Virus record (IMG/VR): IMGVR_UViG_3300046507_000328
Coordinates: 1-56,964 of that record
Strand: one strand, 5' to 3'
Origin: a virus
DNA: 56,964 bases
A program made the position numbers and the translations under genes. Below the pieces are notes generated by a model. The model saw only the letters and a list, made by a program, of their open reading frames with translations, did not search any database and was not told where the DNA came from. Of the stretch, positions 1 to 7,870 are shown piece after piece (the first letter of the stretch is position 1; each line of letters begins with the position of its first letter).

Positions 1-214
1 GCATGCAAAGAATGATCCAATTATAAAATCCGCCGTCAGGCCGGAACGACGTCCAGTGCGACAGGATATATGCGATGGTGTCTTGAAGCAGTTCTTCTTG
101 TTCGGATTTGTTGTTTGTGAGTTTGTAGGCTTTTCGCTTTAGGTGGCTGTAGTAGGACATTAGGCGTTGGTCGAATTCTGGCGGCCTGGTAGCAGTGGGT
201 TCGTTGTCGGTCAT
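1..214 (-). CDS. Sigma-70-like protein, N-terminal part (cut by window edge)
   Basis: The first 71 codons of a gene running off the left edge. A consensus AGGAGAC lies upstream of the ATG at 214. After a short Pro-rich start the visible part resembles sigma region 2: a helix with SYYSHLKRKAYKLT, an acidic QEELLQDTIAYILSHW stretch as in ECF-type sigma factors, then FRPDGGFYNWIIL, where sigma factors have their F..W...I motif. It would bind host RNA polymerase core and redirect it, for example to late promoters. It is the last visible gene of the leftward early operon. Region 4 is outside the window, so the family call is tentative. Confidence 0.6.
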   Translation of the reverse strand, partial: MTDNEPTATRPPEFDQRLMSYYSHLKRKAYKLTNNKSEQEELLQDTIAYILSHWTSFRPDGGFYNWIILCM

Positions 215-271
215 GTTGTCTCCTCTTGTGGTGTGTGGCTGGTGAGGCCGTAAATTGAATATAAACTTTGG

Positions 272-607
272 TCAGGCGTTGGTGGCGGCCCATATCTTGC
301 GAACGGCCGCAGGTACTAGAGCGGCCCGCTCCTTCGGCATGTGCATCATGTGGCAATCGCTCTCAGGCCAGCCTGTTGCCCACGACAAGGCTTGGTAAGC
401 CTCGCCGCGTCCGAGATGGCCAGACTGCCAGAGTTGGTCGAAAACGCTGTGCGCAACGCGCCTGGCAGCGTGCGTCTCTGCATCCGCAAGCGGCTTGTTT
501 CCCCATGACCACAGGCCGCAATGATCGTGCCGACGTCCGTATTGCGTCATGGTGCGGTTGGCGCGCTCGCCGCAGATTGGACAGATGGGGCGCGGTTTCT
601 TGCTCAT
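272..607 (-). CDS. DUF3268-type zinc-finger protein
   Basis: 111 aa. CPICG at residues 9-13 with a later H-x-C pair (RHDHCG) looks like a zinc site, followed by the GLWSWGNKPLAD and LSWATGWPESDCHMMHM stretches that I recognise from the DUF3268 zinc-finger-containing family. Role unknown; such proteins are common in phage replication regions. Its ATG overlaps the stop of the upstream nuclease gene by 4 bases, so translation is probably coupled. Confidence 0.75.
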   Translation of the reverse strand: MSKKPRPICPICGERANRTMTQYGRRHDHCGLWSWGNKPLADAETHAARRVAHSVFDQLWQSGHLGRGEAYQALSWATGWPESDCHMMHMPKERAALVPAAVRKIWAATNA

Positions 608-1533
608 TGTGTCGCGCCGTCAATATAGATGTCACCGCTCGGTGATTTATAGCTTATGGTCTCCGCTTCGGGATCGACGTCAATCTGCTCATATCCAACT
701 AGCATCGCCGGAATATAAAGCATCGCAGGACAGCCCGCATCTTGCTCTGCCAGCGAAAGCGGTTTGCTCCATCGGGAACAATCCCAGCCAGCGTTGCCGT
801 CCATCAGCGGAGTGCTATGGATACACGTCCTACAGTGCGCCCTTGGCATGACTTCGCCCCAGCACACAGCAGCCTGCCTGCAGAATTGACCGCGGAAGTC
901 ATCGCGCTTGCTGCATAATTGCGTCGGCGTTTCCGGCATGTTGATGATGCGCTCGATCCTGGCAACGGAGCGGATGGCGAAGTCCGCATCGTAAGGAACG
1001 CGCTCGAAATGCATATCCTCGTCGTTCTTGTTCGACATCATGTAGTAGACGCGATCGATGCCAAGACCGTGCATATAGAATTGGAACGTGGCGTAGTGCT
1101 TCGGCATGCCGATCTTGACGCCATGCTTCTTGACCTTCTTGAAATACTCGTCTTTGGCGGACTTGCATTCGACGACGTGTTCCGTTTTCGGCGCCTCCAA
1201 TAGCCCAAGAGCGCGACCGTCTATCTTCCCTCTAAGATGGCCGCCGACGGCGCGCACGCGATCCTGCTCGCCCCAGACGGTGACGCCAACCATCCGCAGT
1301 AGATCGAGCAGGCGCTCTTCCTCTATGTTGCCTCGTTCGAAGATGCGGCGCTTGCGCCAAGTGATGACTTCGGGAACGGAAGCGCGCCGGAAGGAAAGCC
1401 AGATAGCGCGGTCGCACTCGACGCCGATATCGCCAGCCGGCACGCCGACGGATTCCCAGTCGTCGCCTTGGGATTCCAGCGCGTCTTGAACGGCGCGCTG
1501 GGTTGATGGGGTGATGCGTGGAATCGGTGCCAC
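604..1533 (-). CDS. Cas4/AddB-like PD-(D/E)XK exonuclease
   Basis: 309 aa, GTG start directly after the clamp gene with AGGA seven bases upstream. The nuclease core is visible: GKIDG (Asp about 105) and VECKSAK (Glu 122, Lys 124) form the D...ExK motif. A Cys near residue 40 and a Cys cluster at about 207-240 are placed like the Fe-S cluster ligands of Cas4/AddB-type nucleases. In phages such enzymes are 5'-3' or single-strand exonucleases that make substrates for annealing recombinases. The Sak4-like ATPase and DUF669 protein a few genes upstream fit a recombination module. Confidence 0.8.
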   Translation of the reverse strand: MAPIPRITPSTQRAVQDALESQGDDWESVGVPAGDIGVECDRAIWLSFRRASVPEVITWRKRRIFERGNIEEERLLDLLRMVGVTVWGEQDRVRAVGGHLRGKIDGRALGLLEAPKTEHVVECKSAKDEYFKKVKKHGVKIGMPKHYATFQFYMHGLGIDRVYYMMSNKNDEDMHFERVPYDADFAIRSVARIERIINMPETPTQLCSKRDDFRGQFCRQAAVCWGEVMPRAHCRTCIHSTPLMDGNAGWDCSRWSKPLSLAEQDAGCPAMLYIPAMLVGYEQIDVDPEAETISYKSPSGDIYIDGATQ

Positions 1534-1535
1534 GA

Positions 1536-2594
1536 CTAAATCCTGACCGGCATCAAGACCGCAAGCAGCCCATCAGCCTTCTCCGAAGTGAACACCGCCG
1601 GCGAGCCGCTGTCGGCAAGCGCGAGATGGATGTCGCCAGCCGGGAAGATGCCGACCAGTTCGGTGAGGTAAGCCGCATTGAATCCGATATCGATCGGCTC
1701 GCCGTCATACGAAACGAAGATTTCATCCGATGCGTCGCCCTGATCAGGGTTGTTCACCGTGAGGGCGGCCTGCCCTTCAGTGAAGGTCAACTTGACAGCG
1801 CGGCCGCGCTCGGAAGAAACAACAGAAACGCGGCCGGCTGCCTGGCGCATGTCGTCGCTGCCGAAGACGATCTTCTTGTTGTTATGGGTTGGGATGACGC
1901 GCTGGTAATCCGGGAAGGTGCCATCGATGAGCTTTGATACCAACACAAAGTCCCCTGCCTCTATGCGGATTTTTTGGGTTGATACAGAGACGTGAACGAC
2001 GCCCTTAGGGAGCAGCGATACAGTTTTGCGCGGGACGATGATGCCTTCGAACTCCGGAATGGACGGCCCTATAATCCGAGATAGTCGATGGCCGTCCGTG
2101 GCAACGGCGCGCAACTGGCCGTCCTGAACGTGCAGGAAGACGCCTTGGAGATAAAATCTGGTTTCTTCCGTCGAAATCGCAAACGACACCGGAGCAAACA
2201 GGGCTGCGAGGTCGATATCGAAGCTGGCCGTATACGTGCCGCCGTCTAGACTAGGGAAGTCATCGGCGGGAAGCGTCGCAAGCTTAAACAGGCTGCGGCC
2301 TGATTTCACAACAAGGCGATCAGCTTCCAGGCTGAGCGAAATATCGCCGCCTGCCTTCTTGCTGATGTCCGCCAAGAGCTTGGCGTCGACGCATACCGTG
2401 CCGGGTTGCTCTACTTCCGCGACGGCCGCATCGGTGGCGACGATATCAAGGTCGGTGCCGGTGACGTGCAGGCGTCCGTCTGCGGCGGTGAGCAGTACAT
2501 TCGAAAGGATGGCGATCGTATTCCTTGCCTCGACGACGCGGCCGACGTTGGAAAGAACGCGCGCAAGTTCAGCCTTGGGGATGGTAAATTTCAT
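1536..2594 (-). CDS. dnaN: DNA polymerase III beta subunit (sliding clamp)
   Basis: 352 aa, close to bacterial beta clamps (about 370). It begins MKFTIPKAELARVLSNVGRVV and carries the hallmark segments LTAADGRLHVTGTDLDI, VATDGHRLSR (about 164-173), GTFPDYQRVIP and the usual C-terminal ..AVLMPVRI. The ring tethers DNA polymerase and recruits other clamp-binding proteins. A phage-encoded bacterial-type clamp is unusual and suggests the phage loads its own clamp on its replication fork. The start has a consensus leader: a hairpin, ACCACCAC and AGGAGACC. No polymerase or clamp loader is visible in the window. Confidence 0.95.
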   Translation of the reverse strand: MKFTIPKAELARVLSNVGRVVEARNTIAILSNVLLTAADGRLHVTGTDLDIVATDAAVAEVEQPGTVCVDAKLLADISKKAGGDISLSLEADRLVVKSGRSLFKLATLPADDFPSLDGGTYTASFDIDLAALFAPVSFAISTEETRFYLQGVFLHVQDGQLRAVATDGHRLSRIIGPSIPEFEGIIVPRKTVSLLPKGVVHVSVSTQKIRIEAGDFVLVSKLIDGTFPDYQRVIPTHNNKKIVFGSDDMRQAAGRVSVVSSERGRAVKLTFTEGQAALTVNNPDQGDASDEIFVSYDGEPIDIGFNAAYLTELVGIFPAGDIHLALADSGSPAVFTSEKADGLLAVLMPVRI

Positions 2595-2664
2595 GGTGGT
2601 CTCCTCTTGTGGTGGTAAAAGGCTGCACGGTTGGTGGCCGTGCAGCTGTGGGCCTGCTGGCGCG

Positions 2665-3051
2665 CTACTTGAGGTCGATATCAGGGATAATCACCGACGG
2701 CTTGAATACGACCTTGTACCGGTAGGTACTCACGTCTACGCCGTCGAGCTGCTCGACCACGTAAGTCACGTTGTCAGAGAGGCCGACAAAGAACTTCTTG
2801 TATGCGCTTGGGCCGGTCTTGCATGTGATGGAGACTTCACGCTCCTTGTCTGCGTTGCCAAGGGAGCAAAGCCCCTCGACCGACAACAAATAGTTGTCGG
2901 TGATGCCGTTTATTGCGACGATTCGGCGGTTGATCTTGAAATTATCGGCAGCAGTCGAAAGGTTGGCCGACGCGACATCCGCGTCATTACAGCCGGCCAG
3001 CATGGCAGCCGCACCGATAGCCAACGCGGCAAGAAAATTGCGCTTCATCAT
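2665..3051 (-). CDS. Small secreted lipoprotein
   Basis: 128 aa from the ATG at 3051, chosen because GAGGAG lies 6 bases upstream; an in-frame upstream start has no such site. MMKR, a hydrophobic run AALAIGAAAMLAGC and a lipobox Cys about 21 predict a lipid-anchored envelope protein. The mature part has two more Cys that could form a disulfide. The family is not recognised. Early phage lipoproteins are often superinfection-exclusion factors, but that is only an inference here. Confidence 0.75.
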   Translation of the reverse strand: MMKRNFLAALAIGAAAMLAGCNDADVASANLSTAADNFKINRRIVAINGITDNYLLSVEGLCSLGNADKEREVSITCKTGPSAYKKFFVGLSDNVTYVVEQLDGVDVSTYRYKVVFKPSVIIPDIDLK

Positions 3052-3110
3052 TTCGTTCTCCTCGGTTGTGGTGAATGGCGAGCCGCTGGTGACGGCCCGC
3101 CGATTGGTGG

Positions 3111-3278
3111 TTAGTGGAAGAAGCCGCCGGCGTAGAGTAGGCAAGCCACCACGGCAATACGGACGAGACCAGGCGTAGCATCGTACTTATCTTGCTCGAT
3201 TGGCTTTCCGTTCCTGCTCATGATTACGCCAGCCGACAGCGCAGCAAGCGCAATCCATGTAACTTGCGGCCACCCCAT
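3111..3278 (-). CDS. Small two-helix membrane protein
   Basis: 55 aa from the ATG at 3278, which overlaps the upstream stop as TGATG and so implies coupled translation. Two hydrophobic segments (about 6-20 and 42-54) flank a charged loop RNGKPIEQDKYD. Function unknown. Confidence 0.65.
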   Translation of the reverse strand: MGWPQVTWIALAALSAGVIMSRNGKPIEQDKYDATPGLVRIAVVACLLYAGGFFH

Positions 3279-3919
3279 CACTTCGATCCCCAAGGTCGGC
3301 GAGCAGCACCAACCGCTGCTGCGGCAGGGGCAGCGGCCGCCTGCCGGTTGTCGTTCGCCGGAGCGCGCGCAGCGCGGTTGTCATTGGCGGCCGCCGGCGC
3401 CTCGTTGCGCTTCTTGCCCTGCGTACCGTCGCCGATCACGCCGAATTCAGGAATGGGCTCCTTGGCGTTGGCGTCGGTGTAGTAGAACCGCTCGATCTGG
3501 TTCTTGTCCTTGTAGAACTCGCCGGGCTTGCCGGGCACAGCGTTGCCGACCTGGATGCCGATCTCGGCCGCGAAGGACTTGAACAGCAGATCGTCCGTGT
3601 CGGTGTTGGCGGTGATTTCCTCGCCGACGGCACGGCCAAATCTATCGAACATCGGCTTGCCGTATTTGTAGGCGCCGAACTGGTAGCCATCGGCGTGAAC
3701 GATGGTCCAATACGCCCAGAACTTGCGGCCCTTGAACTCTTCCGGCTCGATCACCTCGAAAGTGATTTCGGCCTGCACGCCCTTGCTGTCCTTGGTGTCG
3801 GGCAGATTGATGGATTCCGCCTGAAGCAGGGCATACATGTGCGGCAGGATACCGCCGCCACCGCCCTGTTTCTCGGTGTTCTCGAATTCCGCCTCGTAGT
3901 TATTGCCGATCTTGGCCAA
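3278..3919 (-). CDS. DUF669-family protein (putative ssDNA-binding partner of recombinase)
   Basis: 213 aa, TTG start at 3919 with AAGGAG six bases upstream and the CCACCAC leader element before it. Residues 1-150 (NYEAEFENTEK...GGGGGILPHMYAL..., VIEPEEFKGRKFWAYWTI) match DUF669, a family regularly found beside phage Sak4/Erf-type recombinases and probably acting as an ssDNA-binding protein. The C-terminal tail is Ala/Pro/Asn-rich with two ANDN motifs and ends basic (ARRPWGSK), so it is unlike the acidic tip of a classical SSB. Confidence 0.75.
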   Translation of the reverse strand: MAKIGNNYEAEFENTEKQGGGGGILPHMYALLQAESINLPDTKDSKGVQAEITFEVIEPEEFKGRKFWAYWTIVHADGYQFGAYKYGKPMFDRFGRAVGEEITANTDTDDLLFKSFAAEIGIQVGNAVPGKPGEFYKDKNQIERFYYTDANAKEPIPEFGVIGDGTQGKKRNEAPAAANDNRAARAPANDNRQAAAAPAAAAVGAARRPWGSK

Positions 3920-3949
3920 AATAGTCTCCTTCGTGTGGTGGTTTGGTGG

Positions 3950-4138
3950 TTAGGCTGCGCGCGAGAGTTCTTTCGCGCGGATAGATGCGAGCCGCTTGTC
4001 GTCAAATTCAAGCGGCTTGTTGTCGTTGGTTACCGTCGCCCATAGGCCGCGCTCGACTTCCGCCATGATGGTGAACTTGCCGCCGGATAGGGCGACGCGA
4101 TGCTTCCGGCCGGCTATGGGGTTGCAGAAGGCGATCAT
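3950..4138 (-). CDS. Small hypothetical protein
   Basis: 62 aa, ATGA overlap with the upstream Sak4-like gene. Predicted mostly beta (KHRVALSGGKFTIMAEVERGLWATVT), with an NDN motif and a basic C-terminal helix. The conserved overlap argues that it is translated. Function unknown. Confidence 0.65.
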   Translation of the reverse strand: MIAFCNPIAGRKHRVALSGGKFTIMAEVERGLWATVTNDNKPLEFDDKRLASIRAKELSRAA

Positions 4139-4962
4139 GCGTCTTCTTCCTCTACGTCCGGCTCGACGGCCTCCTGCCGGCCCGTTGGCGCGACGACATG
4201 CGGCGCGAACATGTCGAACCCGCCGCCCTGCTTGTACGGAAGGGCGCCCTTCAGACCGTATTTGTTCTTGGCAATGAACCCTGGCCGGTTTTCTACGGCG
4301 ATCAATCGCTCGCCGCTGCCTTCGGCGCGCTTTTTCACGTTGTCCTTGTGGAACCCACCGGACTCCTTCTGGATGGAAACACGCTGATGCACAAAACCGA
4401 CGATGTCTGCGGCGTGCGCGATCGAGCTAGCGTCGTCGTCCATCCGAAGATTCAGGCGGTATCGCGGGTAACTGTCGGTCGTCACGCCGGGTTCAGTCTT
4501 TGTTTTGACGTGAGCGATGAGGATAACGGCGAAGCCGGCCTCTTTTAGATCGACGAACTTGTCGATGATCTCGCGCCAAACCTCCGCGGTGGCGTTCTTT
4601 GGCTCGGAGAATTTTCCCTCCGAAATTGAGCTCCATCCCTGCCGACGGCAAGCCTCGTCGATGACGATGGTTTCCAGGCAATCAAGCGTGTCGACAACAA
4701 ACGTCAGGCGGTCATGCTCTGCTTCAAGCATGAAGCCAATCTGATCGTTAAATTCATCGTAGGTTTCAGTCAGGCCCCACGAAACAAGCTTGTCGCCGTA
4801 CCCGGCTGCTGGCCGCTCGCGCTTGCCGGTCTGTACGTATAGCGGGTTTGGCCAGTCACCCGCGAATGAAGTCTTGCCGTCGCCCTCACCGCCATAGATA
4901 ACGATGATTGGCGGAAACGGGTCGTTCGTTCTCTTGAGCCCGTGTGTCCAGTTAATTGCCAT
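4135..4962 (-). CDS. Sak4-like RecA-fold ATPase (AAA_24), phage recombinase
   Basis: 275 aa from the ATG at 4962, which follows GGAGGAGAGAGT; a longer in-frame start at 5028 overlaps the neighbour and lacks a ribosome site. Walker A is IYGGEGDGKTSF (about 22-33) and Walker B FVVDTLD (about 88-94). This is the AAA_24 type that includes phage Sak4 single-strand annealing/Rad51-like proteins. With DUF669 and the Cas4-like nuclease it forms a homologous recombination set acting on phage DNA ends. The acidic C-terminal tail (EPDVEEEDA) could contact an SSB-like partner. Confidence 0.8.
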   Translation of the reverse strand: MAINWTHGLKRTNDPFPPIIVIYGGEGDGKTSFAGDWPNPLYVQTGKRERPAAGYGDKLVSWGLTETYDEFNDQIGFMLEAEHDRLTFVVDTLDCLETIVIDEACRRQGWSSISEGKFSEPKNATAEVWREIIDKFVDLKEAGFAVILIAHVKTKTEPGVTTDSYPRYRLNLRMDDDASSIAHAADIVGFVHQRVSIQKESGGFHKDNVKKRAEGSGERLIAVENRPGFIAKNKYGLKGALPYKQGGGFDMFAPHVVAPTGRQEAVEPDVEEEDA

Positions 4963-4973
4963 ACTCTCTCCTC

Positions 4974-5318
4974 CTATGAAAAATAGACGATTGCCCAAAT
5001 GGCAACCAAAGCCACGACGGCCGGCCACCAGCTATGTGGATTGGGCGGCCACATACCGGCGCTGTCTGCGAGCCGGTCGGATACGCGGTCGGCAAGTTTC
5101 TCGCCGCCCCACACAGAGGCAGCCATGACGCCGAGAGCGATGGCGGCAAGCCCGATAACGGGGAATGCTGCGAGGCTGATGATGGCTGCCGCTATGGCGC
5201 CGGCGAGAGCGGCGCGCTTGATTATGGGTGCGCTAAAGCGCGTGGGTGTGATTGGGCTTGTCGGCGCGTGGATCGGATAGTCGAGCGGCGTGCCGGTTAG
5301 TGGTGGTAGGGTGGTCAT
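4974..5318 (-). CDS. Membrane protein with two or three TM segments
   Basis: 114 aa. A Pro-rich N-terminus is followed by a long hydrophobic Ala/Ile-rich region (about 36-70), a charged segment (GGEKLADRVSDRLADS) and a C-terminal helix WWPAVVALVAIWAIVYF. Coupled to the upstream RNA ligase by ATGA. No family recognised. Confidence 0.65.
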   Translation of the reverse strand: MTTLPPLTGTPLDYPIHAPTSPITPTRFSAPIIKRAALAGAIAAAIISLAAFPVIGLAAIALGVMAASVWGGEKLADRVSDRLADSAGMWPPNPHSWWPAVVALVAIWAIVYFS

Positions 5319-5854
5319 GCTGCCAACCCCTTTGGTGTGTCATCGTTTTCCGCCAGCACCTTGTAGAGATGACTGGATGCCGTCATGAACACGATGATGC
5401 CCTCCGGCTTCATGAAGCCCGGCGCGGCCTGCGAGCCCATAACCCTCAGCGCGTCAAGCACGGAGTCGACGGTGTCAGTCGCGAACTGGCCGACGTAAAG
5501 CAGAGGCACGACATCGCAACATGCGGGGCGGATTGCGGCGTCAGACCAGCGGCCGGTATTGAAAAGCGAGAAGCGCTTTTCCTTGAGTCCATAGTTGCGC
5601 TGGATGCCGTTGCCCCACCATTCGCCAAAGTGCTGGCCGGGTCCGAGCTTTAGCAATTCTTCCTTGTTGCGCTCGACCCATCCAGCGAAGCCGTAGTTGT
5701 CGGCGTCAGGCGTGATCCATCGGTTACGGCTGCCGGCGCGCACGGCGCCGTCTTCACCGATGACTACTTGCGCATTCGTGCCGTCAAGCTTTTCGGTGAT
5801 GATGCAGCCTCTCTTGAGGCGTGGGATTTTAGGGAATGGGATGAAGTCGGTCAC
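5315..5854 (-). CDS. Rnl2-like RNA ligase (adenylyltransferase domain)
   Basis: 179 aa, GTG start with AGGAG six bases upstream. Motif I is TEKLDGTNAQV with Lys 22 as the expected AMP-accepting residue; a motif III-like HFGEWWGNGI and motif V-like EGIIVFM...LYKVLAEN follow. This is the fold of T4 RNA ligase 2, which seals nicked RNA. At 179 aa it is much shorter than Rnl2 (334), so it has only the nucleotidyltransferase domain. Phage RNA ligases are known to repair RNAs cut by host anticodon nucleases. No polynucleotide kinase is visible nearby. A stable cUUCGg hairpin precedes the ribosome site. Confidence 0.82.
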   Translation of the reverse strand: MTDFIPFPKIPRLKRGCIITEKLDGTNAQVVIGEDGAVRAGSRNRWITPDADNYGFAGWVERNKEELLKLGPGQHFGEWWGNGIQRNYGLKEKRFSLFNTGRWSDAAIRPACCDVVPLLYVGQFATDTVDSVLDALRVMGSQAAPGFMKPEGIIVFMTASSHLYKVLAENDDTPKGLAA

Positions 5855-5869
5855 AAAAATCTCCTCTTA

Positions 5870-5891
5870 GCCTACTGCCGAAGCAGTAGGC
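5870..5891 (-). promoter_or_regulatory. UUCG tetraloop hairpin just upstream of the RNA ligase SD
   Basis: On the minus strand GCCTACTGC-TTCG-GCAGTAGGC forms a perfect 9-bp stem with a TTCG loop, directly followed by TAAGAGGAG and the GTG start. There is no T-run, so it looks like a leader hairpin or mRNA-processing/stability element rather than a terminator. Confidence 0.6.
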
Positions 5892-5919
5892 GTTCCTGTG
5901 GTGGCTGGTTTGGTGGTGG

Positions 5920-7008
5920 TTAGGCGGCGCGCAGAACCGCAGTCTTGGTGATCACTTCGTCAGCGATCTTGCTATCCGCAAGAACGAAGACGCCGAACTC
6001 CTGGCCGGGATGCTTGAGCGCTAGCCGCTCAGCTTCCTTGGTGGCTTCCGCTTCCGTTGCGTGCACCTTCGGCGTTGCCGATGGAACAGGCTGGCCGTTC
6101 TCGATGAGGGCGACGATGGCGGTTGGGGTGGTGGGTGTGATTAGTTCAAAACGGTAGGCTTCCCATCCGTCTGGGTGACCGTTTTGTGGGTTGTTAAACT
6201 TCACGTAGTCGCCATCGACATCCGTGAGCACGACCTCATCGCCGACTTTGATAGACATGCCTCCGCTTGTCTCCTTGGCGCGAACCCGATCCCCAACCTT
6301 GAACTTCGCCTTCGTCTCCGCAGCGCGCGCCGCGTTGTCGTTGGCAACGGCGACAGGGGCGGCGGTCGAAATGTCGACAGTGCCGTCTTCCTTGAGCTTC
6401 ACCGAATACGTACCGGGAGGCAGTACGGCGGGCTCGTCGACCCATTCGGCGATGATGTGACTGCCGCTTTCTGGAAACTTCTCCTCGCCGATATAGAGGC
6501 CATTCGGCCCGTAGTAGCCGTGGTCAGCTAGGAAGAAGTCGCCTTCGTGATCGGGGCCCTCCATCGGCCCGACCTTCCGCCCATCGCGCGTCTTGTAGTA
6601 GCGGCCGGCGATGATGGTGAGGGGTGCTGGTGAAAGCTGGTCGTAACCAAAGTACCAACTGTCGGTTGACCCATCGTTTTTCACGCCGTCGTGGCCTTCT
6701 GCCCATCCGTCGAAGAACTGGACGAATGCGCCGCCCTTATTCGGTCCAGAGACGAAACCGATGTCCGTGGTGTCTCCGTAGCCGCGCCCGGTAGCTGCCA
6801 CACGATCACCAACGGCCGGTATCCACGCTTCGAAGTAGTCCTCTCGGAAACTTCCATCGTCGTTATCATTGCGCTTGCCGTCAAATAGTAGCCATTCTCC
6901 AAATGCTGTCGGTCGCGCATATCCACTCACCTTGACCGCATCGCCTTTCTTGATGATACGTAAATCCCGGCTTGCGACTACAATCTGGCCCACTTTAAAC
7001 TTACCCAT
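5920..7008 (-). CDS. Repeated SH3/KOW-like domain protein, hypothetical
   Basis: About 362 aa. The ATG at 7008 overlaps the upstream stop as TGATG; a GTG one codon earlier is the alternative. It contains several small beta domains of the type FKVGQIVVASRDL..., AVGDRVAATGRGYGD..., RYYKTRDGRKVGPMEGP... and FKVGDRVRAKETSGG...VGDEVVLTDVDGDYVKF. These resemble SH3/KOW or Mib-herc2-like modules arranged in tandem. A VANDN linker separates the last module and the C-terminus resembles an alpha/beta cap. Possibly a binding scaffold; function unknown. Confidence 0.6.
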   Translation of the reverse strand: MGKFKVGQIVVASRDLRIIKKGDAVKVSGYARPTAFGEWLLFDGKRNDNDDGSFREDYFEAWIPAVGDRVAATGRGYGDTTDIGFVSGPNKGGAFVQFFDGWAEGHDGVKNDGSTDSWYFGYDQLSPAPLTIIAGRYYKTRDGRKVGPMEGPDHEGDFFLADHGYYGPNGLYIGEEKFPESGSHIIAEWVDEPAVLPPGTYSVKLKEDGTVDISTAAPVAVANDNAARAAETKAKFKVGDRVRAKETSGGMSIKVGDEVVLTDVDGDYVKFNNPQNGHPDGWEAYRFELITPTTPTAIVALIENGQPVPSATPKVHATEAEATKEAERLALKHPGQEFGVFVLADSKIADEVITKTAVLRAA

Positions 7009-7322
7009 CACGCTACTCCTCTCGTCTTTGTGGTGTTGCGGAGCTGTCGCTCCTTGGTGAAGTCGATGACGTTGTCGTCGTCTGCAGGCGTATTTTTTAC
7101 ACCAGCCGGCGGCTCGTCGTCCTGCAAATCCATGTGGCGAAGCGTGACACCGAAGAAAGTCTTCGTCTCCATCGATCCGGCAAGCTGGACATGGTAGTAG
7201 CGGCCGAAGTCAGCCTCGCCGACTACGATACCGAAGACATCGTGGTTAAGGCGGCACTCGACCCAATCGCCCTCTTCGAAGAATGTGCAGTCGCAGGTGC
7301 TGTTGTCTGGGGTGGATGTCAT
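7008..7322 (-). CDS. Hypothetical protein with one SH3-like domain
   Basis: 104 aa. Residues 14-60 (FFEEGDWVECRLNHDVFGIVVGEADFGRYYHVQLAG) look like a single SH3/KOW-type barrel related in style to the downstream protein; the tail is acidic then basic. ATGA overlap upstream and TGATG overlap downstream place it inside a translationally coupled block. Confidence 0.6.
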   Translation of the reverse strand: MTSTPDNSTCDCTFFEEGDWVECRLNHDVFGIVVGEADFGRYYHVQLAGSMETKTFFGVTLRHMDLQDDEPPAGVKNTPADDDNVIDFTKERQLRNTTKTRGVA

Positions 7323-7456
7323 GCTTCTGCACCTCCAATGCGATTGAAGATGGCCACTCCAAGGATGTATGTGGCTGTGAGTTTGTCGCCGGTTGCGAAT
7401 GCGATGACCGCAAGAATGAGGCAGACAAGCGCCGCGATGTTCAGCGCCGCCTTCAT
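7319..7456 (-). CDS. 45-aa single-pass membrane peptide
   Basis: Starts at the ATG overlapping the upstream HTH gene's stop (ATGA). One hydrophobic helix (MKAALNIAALVCLILAVIAF) followed by a short amphipathic tail. Supported by the double overlap; function unknown. Confidence 0.55.
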   Translation of the reverse strand: MKAALNIAALVCLILAVIAFATGDKLTATYILGVAIFNRIGGAEA

Positions 7457-7734
7457 GCCGCCACCTGCGCCGACCGCGCCAACGAAACCGGCATCATTCC
7501 CGACGTCGTCGAGCAGCCGCCGTTGTGCGCCGTCATCTTGGTAATGATGTCTGGGTTGTTGTCGTTGTCGGCGACAGGCCGCACACGAGGCAAGCCGGCG
7601 CCGTAGGATCTGTTGAGGCGTTTGTAAATCGCCGCCGGGTTCATATTCCAACGCTCGGCGATTTGGGCAACACTGGCGCCCTCCGCCTTCATCGCGTACA
7701 TATCGGCCGTGGCCGCATCACTTCTGAGCTGCAT
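7453..7734 (-). CDS. Helix-turn-helix protein, first gene of leftward early operon
   Basis: 93 aa from the ATG at 7734, behind AGAGGAGACTTT. Residues 14-42 (MKAEGASVAQIAERWNMNPAAIYKRLNRS) are a classic resolvase/Hin-like HTH. A basic region and an ADNDNN motif follow. It sits directly downstream of the leftward promoter overlapped by the palindromic operator, where a Cro-like or early regulator would lie. Roles as a recombination directionality or replication-initiation factor cannot be excluded. Confidence 0.7.
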   Translation of the reverse strand: MQLRSDAATADMYAMKAEGASVAQIAERWNMNPAAIYKRLNRSYGAGLPRVRPVADNDNNPDIITKMTAHNGGCSTTSGMMPVSLARSAQVAA

Positions 7735-7783
7735 AAAGTCTCCTCTTCTCTTGCGTGGTGGTGGCATCAACGGTTGGCCGCCG

Positions 7784-7828
7784 TTGACAATTGATCTTGA
7801 CACTATTACAATTTGACAAATTTGTCAA
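7784..7828. promoter_or_regulatory. Face-to-face promoters with TTGACAAATTTGTCAA operator (immunity switch)
   Basis: Rightward promoter: TTGACA at 7784-7789, 17-bp spacer, TACAAT at 7807-7812, reading into the repressor at 7871. Leftward promoter: TTGACA (minus) at 7823-7828, 17-bp spacer, TAGTGT at 7800-7805, reading into the early operon. The perfect 16-bp palindrome at 7813-7828 contains the leftward -35 and sits at the start point of the rightward transcript. Binding there would block lytic transcription and autoregulate the repressor. A TTACAATTT half-site (7806-7814) resembling the second repressor's operator overlaps both -10 regions. Confidence 0.8.
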
Positions 7829-7870
7829 GATTTACGTCGCGTCAAGCGCGTCAAGAACGGAATTGATTAC

